64,000 bases of DNA from Pohlia nutans (GCA_022496805.1 CM040094.1:2232001-2296000), one strand, 5' to 3'; positions 19,923 to 32,925 are shown, counted from the stretch's first letter. Notes: generated by a model from the sequence alone, not told the origin. Program-made: numbers and translations.

Positions 19923-22846
19923 GGCGATGGGAATGTCTGAACTAACAACGCGTTCATTGTGTTGTTGCCCTAATACTCCTCTTCTGCAACATTATCATCC
20001 CTGCATTAGGGTTTAGAGGCTCTTGTTAGATCTGGAACAAAAACCCCACTGGTTCAAAAGAATGTAGCAAGCTGCACATAAGGCTTGATCATCAGATCTT
20101 AACCTCAAATTTAAATGCAATGCAACAGTCATTTTGTTACATGTTCTAATATTCGGAAGGAAGCATTTGTCAGTCAGAAACCAAGTCCATAACTACAGTG
20201 CTGAAAGAATCACTCATTTTTAAGAATCTCATAACTTGAAAGACCAAAACGTAACCTTGAAAGAAAACTGGTGGAAAGTTCTACATGTTTGATCTCCTCC
20301 AAAGTTGTGAAAAAGCAACACACAGTGCTTGTGTTAAATTTTCATTTTATGATTTGACGCAAAAGAGACAAAGAACAGAAATTTACAACACAACTTGAAA
20401 TGCAAAAAGCAATGTACAGTAGAGAGAGTTTCATACCAAGAGTTTGAAGAGCGTCAATACCGACAAAAATAAATACTCTGTACAATTGCCCTCCTTTCGC
20501 AAAAGATGGATACTAAAATGTTTGAGAGGCAGAATGAGGATGCAATTTGAATGAGGATGCAAGTGGCCTTGGGATCTGTGTACTATGTGTTAATAATGGA
20601 AATGATTTTTGTCAGCAATAATGTCATTTTAATTATGTGTAACATGAAACCATATCTTGATGATATCGCGCAACTTGAAGCGAAGTAGTACTCGTTTGTA
20701 AGTTAGTACCAAGTAGGTATCGCATCAATCTTAAAAAAAACGTTGAACTAATTTGGTATTGGCTGGAGCCACAAGGACAATGATAACATGACATATGGGT
20801 GTTCATGGAACGTACAAACCATGAATGATGGAACGCGTACAATCGCAGTGGAAGTTACAAGAGGGCTCGGAATTTGCGCTCGACTGCCTCGACAAATCGC
20901 TTTATGACTAACACATACTTCTGGTGGGCGTTTGTATCGGGTACGGTCTACTGTCTAGAATTTTTGTCCTTGTGTAGTCTTTTGAGAATTTGAAAAATCC
21001 ATTTCAAAGAGAGAAACATATTTACAGTGGTAGGGTGGATTGTGTCAATAGAAGAGAAAAAAAAAATTTGATAGAAATTTAAAATTTGACATTATGGTTT
21101 AATGAAGGATGAAACAAAGGGTAAATTAGCGCATTGTTACAGTGCATAATATGCACTCTAAATTCTGAAAGAGGAGGAGAACCGAGGGTTGTGGATGGAA
21201 TTTTGAGATGTGAAATTTTCTAGTGTTCAAATATGTGAAGAAAATTATTTTCCAATTCTTTAGAATTGATTGAAGTTTCAATTTTTAAAATGTGTTATTA
21301 TTGGGAGAGATGAATTGTTTCTCTATTGTTAAAAAGAAATTGATGGGTTTGTTTACTGAATGTACTTGAGAACGAAATTATACAAGTTGGCTTCTTTTAA
21401 GTTTTTAAAACATTGATACAAATATAAACTATATTTTACATTCAAAGTTTGATCATATATTGGTAAAACTGTAATTGAAATGAGAGTTTTGATATTCAAA
21501 ATCTTCAAAATAAAATCATTTTGGCATTCTAAAATTTAATTTTATGGATAATATGTACATAAATTTAGTATTTGGTTTACTCCTTTTTCATTAAATCATT
21601 GCTACATAATTTTCAAATTGATTTGAAAGTTAACTTTTTAGACAAAATACTTAAAGTGCACAAATGTGCACCAAAATGTAGTTGGTTCACCAAGAGGAGC
21701 TAATGAACTGTACCATACAAAGGCCCCTTACTGCGGTTGTCCTACAAATGTACACTCAACCTTCTCTAATGACACACTACGTAATTGCACATTAAATTAA
21801 GGGTATAAATTTTGCAAGCTTTTGGTGTGATGTCCTTGGTGGAGTGGCTTTTGTGTCCAAAGTGTGATGTATTGGAAGACGTCACTTTCAATCAACTGCT
21901 ACGTCAGGAGTTCTTGGCTTGCAAAAAAAATTTGGATCATGCATTACAACAGGATTAGCTTTGTGTTCCACGAATAGATGAACTGCTGAAAATTTGCAAG
22001 TTGTAGCCATCAAGAATAGCTGCAAAGGATGCAATATTTAAGGTTCAAAATTCACACAATTTTTGTGTGAAATTTGTTACAGAATCCATCCTCGTTAAAA
22101 GAAATGTGGAATTTTACAACTACAAGTATACTACTCAAACTAGTTCAAAAGTAGTTCATGATGACTATCATTAGTCATTACAAATTAGTGAAGGTTGGTA
22201 GCACCTTGGACAAAAATTTATTACTAAAAATTATGCCCAATTTTTAAGAAATTTTAGCACATACTTGCCAAAATAAACAATACAGAAATTCGGAAATGCC
22301 CAAATCATGGAAATTAATAGAAAATTTATGACCTAGTTAAAAAATAAAATTAAGGATTGAATGAGAACGGCCATTACAGTAGCTGCCAATAACAAATGAA
22401 AGTTTTTTGTAATTAAATTCGGAAATCCTTCCTTTTTCCCAACATTTCTTTCTTACTTTTATTAATTATTGGGCATTGAAGTGCACAAGGTGCCACCAAC
22501 CGACAGTAGTTTAAGTCGTATACTTGTAGTCGTAGAATCCCACATTTCTTCTCCCAAAATTCACTTAAAATTTTTGAGTGCATAAGTTTTAATAGATGAT
22601 TGTATTCTTAAAAAAATTGGAGTACCTCCTAGCTAGTACTCAACCACATGTTTACAATTGAAAATTAAAAAAAATTCAACATTTCTACATGCAAAATTTA
22701 ATTGCGCATTAGTATCAATGGTTTTGTCAATGGGAAGATGGACTATACGCGTAGAATTAATTTCCTTCCCTTAATTCATTGCTTAGTTTACTTTTGTGCA
22801 ACGGAATGAATTTTCTATTTTTTTAATTGTAAATTAAAAAAACCCC
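19923..22846. other. Intergenic; 5' side of the ARGOS-like gene, then AT-rich DNA
   Basis: The first few hundred bases would be the 5' leader and promoter of the ARGOS-like gene, but I cannot point to a TATA box with confidence. The rest is AT-rich with no sustained reading frame, no RNA gene and no clear element boundaries. Confidence 0.5.
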
Positions 22847-23108
22847 CGGGGGTGCACTCTACATTATGTTTGAGAATCGTGCATTCATGACCCCTCTAAA
22901 AATTCCATGTATACAAGAGGTTATATGTCTAAAATCTTTATAAACAAATTTATTCTGTCCTAAATATATATTTACTGTAAGCATACGTTAATATTTTCAG
23001 CTCTAAATATGTTTAGTGTATGTATATGTCACACAACAATGTTCAAATTAATACCCCTTTTTTTGCACTCATGTATACTTGTATGTGTTTAGTACATTGC
23101 ACCCCGCG
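22847..23108. mobile_element. TIR element (GGGGTGCACTSTAC-like ends), copy 2
   Basis: The left end GGGGGTGCACTCTACATTATG-type and right end GTACATTGCACCCCG are inverted relatives. It is collinear with 17332-17600. Confidence 0.7.
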
Positions 23109-23234
23109 AGAAAATAACTAGGTACTTTGTTTGTTGTTAAAAAAAGAAAAAAGAAAAACATACAACCTTGATTAAAGTAAAAGCATCCTAAAAGCGCAAG
23201 CGCGCTGAAGATAAAAGCCTTCTAATCATACAAT

Positions 23235-23450
23235 TTTGGTTAAAGTAAAAGCCCACTTTATGTAAAAGCCCACTTTATTTAAAAGCATACTTAATGTAAA
23301 AGCTCACTTTATGTAAAAGCATACCTAATGTAAAAGCCCACTTTATGTAAAAGCATACCTAATGTAAAGCCCACTTTATGTAAAAACATACCTAATGTAA
23401 AAGCCCACTTAATTTAAAAGCCCATTTAATATAAAAGAACAGTTTCTATG
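23235..23450 (+). repeat. Minisatellite of alternating ~17-bp units
   Basis: Units GTAAAAGCCCACTTTAT and GTAAAAGCATACCTAAT alternate for about 200 bp with some decay at both ends. It ends about 100 bp before the kinase fragment. Confidence 0.88.
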
Positions 23451-23549
23451 TAAAGATTTATTTTTTACAATGCATTTCCATTCCCAAAAAATTTACCGTA
23501 TACATTCTTGCAAAACTACACTAATTCTCACTCCAATATTGTGGACAAA

Positions 23550-23924
23550 ATGTTTGGTTTTGTGAAAGATCTGTCAAGCAAACATATGCCCAAATCATCA
23601 AAAATGCTTCAACAAAGGATTAATGCTATATCCACGACACCCAACTTCTACAAATTTGGAAGAAAGTTAGGAAAGGGTAAATTTAGTGTTGCCTATACTT
23701 GCAAGGAACGTGCAACGGGTTGCAAACTTGTTTGCGAATGCATTTCCAAGTCGTGTGATCACGTCTACCAGGAAATTGAGAATATGTACCACCTTGCCAA
23801 CAACATGAAATTTAAAGAAGTCTATGAGGATGCTGAGAATTTTTACTTAATGATGGAACTTTGTGAGGATGATATCCTCTTGGAACATTACCGTTATCCT
23901 TTAATGGCTATCAACCATTTTTAG
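23550..23924 (+). pseudogene. CDPK-like protein kinase N-lobe fragment, inactive
   Basis: An open frame of about 124 codons from ATG 23550 to TAG 23924. It resembles the junction and N-lobe of calcium-dependent protein kinases: a FYKFGRKLGKGKFSVAYTCKERATG glycine-loop region, an A-K-S-I-type strand, a glutamate helix (YQEIENMYHLANN) and a hinge (FYLMMELCEDD). The residue at the position of the ATP-binding lysine is Glu (VCECI instead of ACKSI). The frame stops just after the hinge. There is no C-lobe, autoinhibitory region or EF hand nearby, so it is a truncated dead copy. The frame is still open over its whole length, so transcription into a short protein is not excluded. The sequence is AT-rich like its surroundings and intronless, compatible with a retro-copy or a single captured exon. 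Confidence 0.72.
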
Positions 23925-24335
23925 GCCATTTTCAAACAAATGTTGATTTTAATAATCTATTTTTCTCATACATCATTGCCTTTTTAGAAAGAATAGAAAT
24001 ACATTCTTTTCTAAAAGCTTCATTTAAATAAAATTCAAAACATCACCACAAAAGAATTATTTTTATCAGATTACTCTTGATGTAGGCTCAAGAAGAATTC
24101 TTGGATTTATTACTTCTATTTCCACTGCTTCAAAATAAAGCATGCTATTTTAGTATTTTTGTAATTACTATGAACTTTATAAAAAAAAAATTGCAAAATA
24201 TCACAGCAAATTTGTACTATAATTGATTATCTAAAATTTAGATTAATTTGGAAACACGATTCATAGAAAATATAAAAACATTTATTTGTGAAAAATTGAT
24301 GAAATTTGACAAGATTCTTCTATTTTAGGCCTTAA

Positions 24336-24910
24336 CCCCTAACTGCCCAACCATACGTATTTTGCATAATGTACAGATATGAAATTTGTTTTTTCATCTA
24401 TCACGCAGAGTTTTTTAAAGCAAGGATTTTTTATTGAAACTATTATTGGAAGTTAGTTTTGTGCATGTGTGATCCGATTAAAAAGGAGACGACTTATGAA
24501 ATTTTTATGCCTCATTTTGTGTTGTAGTGTTCCACCCAAAATTTCAAAGATTTTAGTCTAAAAGTGTTTTTGAAAAAGTCAAATACTAAGATTTAGCTAC
24601 CAAAAATCTCCAAAAATCCCTACAATTAGAGTATTACATTTCAATCCATCGTAACAAATTTCATCCACAGAGTGTTAATATCTTGTTTATAAATGAATCA
24701 CAAAATGTTTTTGAATTTCAAGTTTCAAATTTTATACATAAATATTGGTGATAGCGATCGCAAATCTATCTAATCGTATGGGTAGAATTTAAAATTCATT
24801 TTGCACAACTTTTATTCATTCATCAAGTTGAAAAATATCCCTCTTAGTTGCATTTTATAATACATCTTTGGAAAATTGCCAAATCTGAAGAGGGTGACAA
24901 CGTTTAGGAG
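24336..24910 (+). mobile_element. TTAA-flanked element, family B (575 bp)
   Basis: TTAA at 24332-24335 and 24911-24914. It starts CCCCTAACTGCCCAACC and ends CAACGTTTAGGAG. It is collinear with 30990-31557 and 43609-44176 (GTGTGATCCGATTA, AATCTCCAAAAATC, AATATTGGTGATAGC). It is noncoding. Confidence 0.85.
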
Positions 24911-24981
24911 TTAAAGAATAAAGGATGAGCCATTCATAGAATCTAAAACCATTTATTTAATCCCTAAAGGACCACAACTTA

Positions 24982-25534
24982 CCCTTAACTGCCTGAGTGT
25001 TCATTTTTTGAACAACGTACAAATTTCATCCATGTTTCCTCATCCATCATGCATTTTTTGCGGCATGGATTTTTTACTCTAGATTCTATGGGAAGTTAGT
25101 TTCATGAATGTGTGATCTGATTAGAAAGGGGATGATTTGTAAAATTTTAATTCCTCATTTCATGTTGAAGTGATTCACTCAAAATTTTGAAGATTTAAGT
25201 GTAAAAGTGCTCTTAAAAAAGTCAACTCATAAATTAAGCAACCCAAAAATCTCCAAAAATCACTACACTTAGAGTATTACATTTCAACCAATCACAATAA
25301 ATTTCATCCATAGATTGTCAATATCTTATTCATAATCGAATTACAAAAGAATTTTGAATTTTGAGTTTCAAATTTTATACAAAAATATTGGTGGTAAAAA
25401 TCATAAATTTAACCGTATGGATAGAATCTAACTTTTATTCACACATCAAGTTCAAAATATTCCTCTTAGTTGCAATTAATAATGCATCCTTGCAAAATTG
25501 CCGAATTTGGAGAGGGCTCTAGGCATTTTAGAAG
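24982..25534 (+). mobile_element. Family-B element, decayed, next to the previous copy
   Basis: It starts CCCTTAACTGCCTGAGTG after CTTA and ends GCATTTTAGAAG before TTAA 25535-25538. The interior matches family B throughout. A short family-C end (CCCTAAAGGACCACAA) lies between it and the preceding family-B copy at about 24963-24980. Confidence 0.75.
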
Positions 25535-25538
25535 TTAA

Positions 25539-27429
25539 CTATGTTTCTCTCAAACACTCCAAAGGTGCCTAAATGTACCCCTTATTATAAAAGGCAAATA
25601 ATTTTTTTTTATCTGAAACCTCTTTGACCGATTCAACCAAAAGAAATTTCAACCAACTTGAATTTATTAGCTCCTACAAATTTTCAATGGTTCAAGGTTC
25701 CTCAATGGTAAGATCATAAGCTACAAAATTGGTTGTACTTTGTTTTTTGGCCCGGTGCACCAACTTTGAAACTTTTTGAAAATGCCCAAAATGTAAATTT
25801 TAGTCTTAAATTTGGTAAAATGAATTTGGCATTTATGTGTATGGGGGTGTTAGCGCATTGTGTACAACAATTCAGATGCATAGCTCATTGTATGAAAATT
25901 CTCAAGAGTTGCCCGTAGTTAATTTTTACCCTTGTATGGTTGTATCTTTTGATCTATACATCAGCCACATATACAAATTACCATCCCATCTTTGTTACAA
26001 AGAGTAGAATTACCAAAAAATCTCAAAAATTAAAGATCAATATTCATTCCACAATGAGTTAATCGAACTTGGAAAATTGACTTTGTCCTTTAAGAACTAA
26101 TGAGTTCAATTATTAATGCTCTCAAGGCATGCTACAATTCTAGTGTAATTAACTTTCACTTGCAGCTATAAAACATCTTGTTCCACATAATATATAAAAA
26201 TTAAATAGTTAAAATTAAATATTTTTAACTTATTCTAATTTTATAAGTCATAGAATTATTTTTAGATTATAAGTGAAGAAGATCTAATTAATTATATATC
26301 TAAAGCCAACATTTGAAATAAGAAGATAAATTCTCCACATTCTATTACTAATATGTAACCCCTCTTAATGAGGTAATGGACAAATACAAATCATAGATGA
26401 GGTGCTTGAGTTGATGTTTCAAGTGGTTCATTTTCTCCATTGTCTATTTCTAGGAACATTTTCTCTTCATTTTGGCTTTGTACCTCTGCATGATGGCTTG
26501 AACCTACTTGTGTAGTTGGCAGATCAACTTGTTCCCTCACCACATTAAATTCAAGCAACACGATGTTTCCACCAACCAAACTATCAAAGTAGATATGACA
26601 TATATCAGTAAGATTTTGAACAAAGCACTCAATTGAAAGTTGGAAAACTCTTAAAATGTGCGTGTAAATGCTGACTTACCCTATTTTTGTTTTTATTTTC
26701 GAGCGTCAATGTGCAAAACCATGGATTATATTCATGTTCTAGACGAGGTTCTAAATTTTTTTGCTATTAGGTAAAATATTGGTTTGAGGTGCTCCTACCT
26801 TAATGAAAAATAGAAAAGAAGCACCAAATGGTATCGGAGGCAACTCCTCGGTGCATGCGATGTTACGGAAAATTGAGGTTCACAGAAAATTGAGGTTCAC
26901 CATTCTATATGCAGCATTGACGCCACAATGAAATGTAGTGTACATATCGCCTTTTACATCCTCGCCGTACAATATAATTCCACCCAAATTTGTGTTGTTG
27001 CAAAGAACGGGTGTTTTTGATGAACATTTGCAAAGCAAGTCACTTTCAGAATATTTCCCACTCATGAGTGGGTTTTCATATGTTGACTACATAACCCCAT
27101 TTAGATCGTTGTATAGATTGTCACCCCATAATCCGTAACATCATCAGAATTATAATACCATACCCGGCCGTTGGGGTTGAAAAATAATTATTATTAAAAG
27201 TAAAGCCCAAATCTTCAGGAAATTAAATTTTCAAAAATATTCTATTTTGTATGGGAAAAATTAGAATCTTTGAAAATATTCACAAAAATCTGACATTTTT
27301 TTAAAGGAAAATTATTGGAATGTCCAACAACCTTCTCAAGCCTTTTAGCTCTTGAAGGTCCAAATTAATGTCCAAACTCATAACATTCTTGTCCTAGTGT
27401 AAAGATCATTTTTCTAAAGCCTACAACAG
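25539..27429. other. Intergenic, no gene assigned
   Basis: AT-rich. Two short minus-strand open stretches (about 26391-26570 and 26880-27060, roughly 60 codons each) have uneven, protein-like composition, but I recognise no family and they are not joined by clear splice sites. They may be decayed transposon coding sequence. Confidence 0.4.
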
Positions 27430-29910
27430 GAATTTTGGACCCCACTGATTTTTAACGATTTCAGTGCGTTTATCGGTAAACACTAATTTGGCACGTCGTA
27501 CGTGGATTTAGAAGTGTCAATATGGTACGAAAGTGACATGAAATACTAGGATGTCGATACAGTGTCTTTACAATGATTATGGAAAAAATGTTGTTTCCGC
27601 ACGAAAGTCGTGCTTGACGAAATCCGTGCGTTAACCTTGCATCTACATTACATGGCTAATAAGACACGGAAAACATGCGATTGCCTTTAATGCAGATCTA
27701 GTATCGTCTACGTATCATATCAACGCCTTTTATTATATCCGTGAAATTTCAGCATTTATCATAATGCAAATTAATTTCGTACGACATCTGTGTAGTTATA
27801 GTACAACATCCATGTGGATTCATATGAAATCCATTGCCATTTGGTGGCATCAATCAAGTAAGAATTATTTCAAGTTTTTAATTTGAGGATGAGTGACTTA
27901 TATTTCTCCACGTTTCTCGCATTCAAAGGTGTTTTCGCAATATAGTAGCATGTCATACTTCCGAGCATACTTCTTGACAAAAAAAGATTGTAATGTTCTA
28001 AAACTATTGATTTATTGATGAAATATAATAAATAGAGAAAATACCAAAAATATTTTAATATTCTCTTTTGAAATCTTTTCAAGTTTATATTATTTTGGAA
28101 TATTTTGGAATATTCTTACAATCATTTTAAAATTATCCTTACTGTTTAATTTCCCAAAATATTTTTAGATCTTCATTTATAGAATTTAGAAGCGATTAAC
28201 ATTAGAAATTCAATGGAATTACATTTTATATAAAGAATACCATTTGAATCATGCCAATCCAAATTAAACTCTGCCTATGGGAACTTTAAAAAAAACAACA
28301 CATCTACATTGTTTTGTGTTACAAATTTGACTATTTTGAAAGCATTGCAAGTTAAATTGAGTTTAAAATCATGATTCAAATTGAACTTAATTTGAGCAAC
28401 TTTTCAAAAAATAAAATTGCAAGAGTTTTTGATTGCTTGCTACAGCATTTAGACTATTGATTTTTTTTCATTCAATCTCAAAGCTCGTCTCAAAGTTATG
28501 CAAGTTACAATTTAGTTTTTTACTTTCATTCTATAAACCTTGCTTTCATTACTTCATTTCAAAGTGAATATCCAAAAACTTGTTTATATGTTTATTTTTA
28601 TTAGACCTTCAACTTGTTTCCCTAACATACAATCAAAAAAATTCAATTGAAACAGAAATGCATATATGTTGAAATATCATAAATACGTAAAAAGGTTGCA
28701 AAAACATACATAAACTTACAATGAAAAAAAATGATTTTTAGTTGAAACAAACAGAGAAAACAAAATTTGGAAAAATGTTTCTCCAACATAAAACAAAAAA
28801 AAACCTTCAAATATATGGTTTTAATATTGCTAAAAATATTCAAATTGCAAAAAAAAAAGCTCTCAAACATCATGATTTCATCAAAAAAGTAATTTGCATT
28901 ACTAAAAACATCCAAAGATTGATGAACAAAAGAAAAAAAAAAAAAAAAAAAAACAACTCATGGCCTTTAAGATTTTGGCAAAACAAAAAAACAAACTTCA
29001 GTTGGAATTTTTTTTACATTGCAAAAAAGCATCCAAAATCTGCTTTAAAAAAAACAACTCACAGCCACTACGATTTTGGCAAAAACCAAATAAATTCATA
29101 ATATTTTGAAAAAATCCTAAATATAGAAATGTCTTGAGTGATCTAGTGCAAAAGAAAGTTTGGAATTTTATTTTTTCACATCATTAAAAACACTCAAAGT
29201 CCACTAAAAAAAAAGCTCACAGCTATCTGCCATCACGTTTTTAGCCAAATTTTTTTTTAAATATTCTAAAAAAAATTCTAGATATAGAAAAAGGCATGGC
29301 TGATGTAGTGCAAAATAAATTGAAAAAAATAAATATACATGGCAAAAAAATTGCCAATGGTTTCATTCCTTTATAATTAGCAAAAAAGTTCAACTGATTG
29401 CATCAAGAGTTTAAGGTGGTTTGGTGGTTTAGAGCATGGTTTGTAATTGAGAAGTCTCGAGTTTGATTCCAACTACCAGCGATAGAGTTTGGGAAATCGT
29501 GGTGAGCCCTACTATGATCCAGGCAACCCAAAATAATGTTTGGGTAGAGCAAAAAAAATTATTTTTATTTAAATAATATTAATATTTTAACCAAATCTAG
29601 ATATAGAAAGAAAAAAACTCTAGATATAGAATAGATGATGTCACACGAAAAACAAAATGAATTAGTGTGGTTTTAAAAACAACTAAGACATGACATTTGA
29701 CAACTATATAGAGTGAAGAATTCTCATGTTTTCAATAGATCTATCAATCGTGTTGAATCAATACTATATCCGCTTGTACAAGCATGATGTCATATCAGTG
29801 CAGTTGTAATGAATTTCGCAAGGATGCAGAATTGGTGCAAAAAATGTATGCACCCATGAAATATTGAAACTCGCACTGAAATTGTTCAAAATTAGTGGGG
29901 TCCAAAATTC
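27430..29910. mobile_element. Possible 2.5-kb TIR element
   Basis: The left end GAATTTTGGACCCCACTG...TTTCAGTGCG and right end CGCACTGAAATTG...CAGTGGGG-like...TCCAAAATTC are inverted repeats of about 45 bp (right arm AGTGGGGTCCAAAATTC). The interior is AT-rich with A-homopolymers, no transposase, and a SINE-like insertion at 29405. No target duplication was established. It may be a nonautonomous long-TIR element or two inverted short repeats. Confidence 0.42.
29405..29550 (+). mobile_element. tRNA-derived SINE-like element
   Basis: It contains an A-box-like TGGTTTAGAGCATGG followed about 30 bp later by a B-box-like GAGTTTGATTCC, the spacing of a Pol III promoter in tRNA-derived SINEs. The body continues through TTTGGGAAATCGTGGTGAGC and ends in an A/T-rich tail near 29550. 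Confidence 0.55.
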
Positions 29911-30426
29911 ATGATGTATGTAATATCCAAAATTTTCTTATTTGATAGGGTTATTTTATTGATTTATTTTTGGAAATTTTAGAAACAAAATAATTCAAAA
30001 AAATTGACAAAGAAGAATTCAAAAGACCCAATGAAGGTAGTGTAAAACTCATTGTTTGTTTTTCATACAAAGATTTCTGCTACATTTCTCTCTAGTTATA
30101 TAATTACCTATTTGAGATACAATCCGCATAGAAGGTGAGATAAAAGTTGAAATCAGGTTGTGCACAAAAGTATCTTTATGGCGCATTGAGTGATTTTCTA
30201 CAAGGATGAGAATTTTTTGGATCAAGACTGTTATGCCAATGAATAACTTCTAAAAACTTCATTGTTAATGCTATAACGTCAAGTTGGATGTCCAAGGCAA
30301 CTATGCTACTATCTCTTTGACTAATCAAAAGAGGATTATTCTAAACCTTTATATCAACCAAAGAGTACCTAAAATTTGAATGTTTTGATTGAGTGTAACG
30401 GCTTAGCATCACGTTCTCGTTCTTAA

Positions 30427-30650
30427 CCCTTACTAAACCAAGGCGGATTCATGGATTTAAAATGTAAAATTAAATTGATCCTATTGTGAACAACATAATG
30501 TCATAATGTGTATGGGACTAAATTTTTCATTTGTTGGTTTAAAAAAAAATTGAACGAAAAAGTCTCATAGAACCTAATCAAAAGTGCTAAAAAAACATAA
30601 GGCCCAATTTGGGCTTCTTGGTCCTTTAGAAATCTAGTCCATTTTTAGTC
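30427..30650. mobile_element. TTAA element, family C, right end eroded
   Basis: It starts CCCTTACTAAACC after TTAA 30423-30426 and is collinear with the complement of 133-360. It contains GGCCCAATTTGGGCTTCTTGG and stops at GTCCTTTAGAA without a TTAA. Confidence 0.6.
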
Positions 30651-30989
30651 CGAAACGTAACCTCTAAATATTTTCACTTACTATACTCTAGAAAATTGAT
30701 GATTGCGCATTTGAATTTGTTATCAAGTGCCAAATTTATAAATCAATTTCAACCAAAAATTGTATACAATTATATATTTTCATTCATATTAATGAATTTT
30801 ACGTTGGCTTTTACATTTGCTTTTACATTGAGATTGCATTGAGATCCGCAATTTTCATTGCGATTGGCTTTTACTTTGTAGTTTAATTAATTTTTTTTTT
30901 TTTTAAATTTTGTTTTGAATGCTTATAATTTAAAATAATAATTATTTACTTCAATTTTATTTTTAATATATGATGTACTTTAGACTTAA

Positions 30990-31557
30990 CCCCTAAATGC
31001 CCAACTATGCATATTTTGCATGATGTACGGATTTGAAGTTTGTTTTTTCATCCATCATGCGCTTTTTGCAGTGTGGATTTTTTACTAAAACTTTTATGGG
31101 AAATTAGCTTTGTGCATGTGTGATCCGATTAGAAAGGGGATGATTTGTGAAATTTTTATGCCTCATTTCATGTTGTAGTGTTCCACCCAAAATTTTGAAG
31201 ATTTTAGTGTAAAAGTGCTCTTGAAAAAGTCAAGTACTAAAATTAAGCAACCAAAAAATCCCCAAAAATCACTACACTTAAAGTATTATATTTCAACCCA
31301 TCACAACAAATTTCAATATTAAATTATCAATATTTTATTCGTAATCATCCTACAAAAGAGTATTAAATTTTAAGTTTGAAATTTTATACACAAATGTTGG
31401 TGATAGCAATCGCAAATCTAACCGTATAGATAGAATCTAAAATGCATAATGTACAACTTTTATTCATTCATCAACTTCAAAATATCCCTTTTAGTTTCAT
31501 TTTATAATGCATCTTTGAAAAACTACCAAATCTGAAAAGGGTGAGAACATTTAGGGG
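30990..31557 (+). mobile_element. TTAA-flanked element, family B (568 bp), intact ends
   Basis: TTAA at 30986-30989 and 31558-31561. It starts CCCCTAAATGCCCAACTATG and ends GAACATTTAGGGG. It has the same length as 43609-44176, and its uninterrupted middle serves as the empty-site reference for the nested insertion at 47532. Confidence 0.9.
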
Positions 31558-31561
31558 TTAA

Positions 31562-32304
31562 CATGCAATTTGCTATTTATGCACTTAGTCAGATGCGCTC
31601 ATTTCATGTGCAAATTTGAATTAAAAAAAATTGGCTAAAAAGTTCTCTAAAAAACAATGATTTTTGTCTTTCTGCAATCACTTACATTTTAAACAAACAA
31701 TTCATTTATTTTTATTTTATTTTTATCTTTATCTTTTCTTTTATCTTTTCTTTTCTCTTGTTTTATTCCTTGTTTTATTCTTGTCTTCTTTCTTGTCTTC
31801 CTCTCGTCTTCCTTCTTGTCTTTTGTTTTTATTTTATTTTTTCTTCATTATTTTCTTTCCATTTTGGCTCTTTTTGTGTAGTTGCGGATCCCACACTTAC
31901 ACCCATTTTTTAAATTTTAATTTGTTTTAGTTTTTGTTGGAATTTTGCTTGCCATTTGTGCTGTTGAACCCTAAAAAAACTAGAAATTAAAAAATATCAT
32001 TTAAAAAATTAATTTAGAAGAGCCAAAAATGGAAAGAAAAGAATGTAGAAAAAATAAAAGAAAAAGAAAGACAAGAAGGAAGACAAGAAGGAAGACAAGA
32101 GGAAGACTAAAAGAAATCTAGATAAAAGAAAACATAAAAAAATAAATTAAAGATAAGGATAAAAATAAATAAACGAATAGTTGGTTTACAATGTAAGGGG
32201 TTATAGAAAGAAAAAAATCGCTATTTTTGGAAGAGTTTTATTTTTTTAATTTTAATGTGGCCAGGTGTTAAGTGCGTTTATAGCAAATTGCGTGTTTTAG
32301 GGGG
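31562..32304. mobile_element. ~740-bp foldback element, pyrimidine/purine arms
   Basis: The two halves are complementary over about 300 bp each. The left arm runs GCAATTTGCTATTTATGCACTTA, then pyrimidine-rich TTCTTGTCTTCC units. The right arm runs GGAAGACAAGAAGG units, then TAAGTGCGTTTATAGCAAATTG and GTGTTTTAGGGG. The right terminus TTTTAGGGG followed by GTAA relates it to the TTAA elements. The left terminus is lost where family B abuts. The loop lies around 31870-31990. Confidence 0.8.
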
Positions 32305-32439
32305 TAAGAAAGAACTAAACATGCATAGAAAGAAATTTAGGATTGAGAGAGGCTAGTAGTAATTTTACGTTCCTTAAGTACAAGCATTGTGTAGGGAATA
32401 CAAAACATAGCCAAAACATATATAAATTCCAAACGAGTG

Positions 32440-32720
32440 GTCATACTAGGGCATTTTTTTCATTTTTCATGAAGTGCCAAAATGGCGGTATAAAATGTTA
32501 TAGTGATGCTCCATATTTCAACACTGATTCACATATTGAATAGAAATATCACATATTCATAATTTTGTGTTATTTTCATTCACAATCTGACGATTTCATT
32601 TAAGATATATTTTTTTAGTTTGAAGTTCTATGGCAAAAACTTCATAAGTTTTGACCAATTTTTTTAGCGAGGTTGTTTTTTCTGGTACAATCTGGCAATA
32701 TCTGGCTCAAAAGAAAACCC
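32440..32720. repeat. Dispersed repeat, partner of 8590-8790 and 9600-9660
   Basis: It contains AAGTGCCAAAATGGCGGTAT and GATGCTCCATATTTC, whose complements are at about 9597-9650, then a block matching the complement of 8590-8785. The order is preserved, so it is one longer repeat that was partly rearranged at the other site. Confidence 0.45.
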
Positions 32721-32925
32721 TTCGGTTGCACTCAATAATAGGCATTATTGCATTGATGGATTTGCACCTGTGAGCTCCCCATGGCTACCCATAGCTTCCT
32801 CCCTTTGCTATCAAATCCACTTCTTTTAATTCTCTTATGCTGGGGGTATGGTGAAAAAGAGAATCTTGAAAATGATTTACAGAATTATTTTGACATTTGT
32901 TGAAAAAGAATTTTCCAAAAGTTAA

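Noticed and set aside
23235..23450. CRISPR-like alternating repeats
   Set aside because: Units are only ~17 bp and contiguous, with no unique spacers, and the genome is eukaryotic. It is a minisatellite.
31664..31930. An 88-codon frame rich in Phe and Leu that looks like a membrane protein
   Set aside because: It is a by-product of the polypyrimidine arm of the foldback element. There is no domain and no conservation signal.
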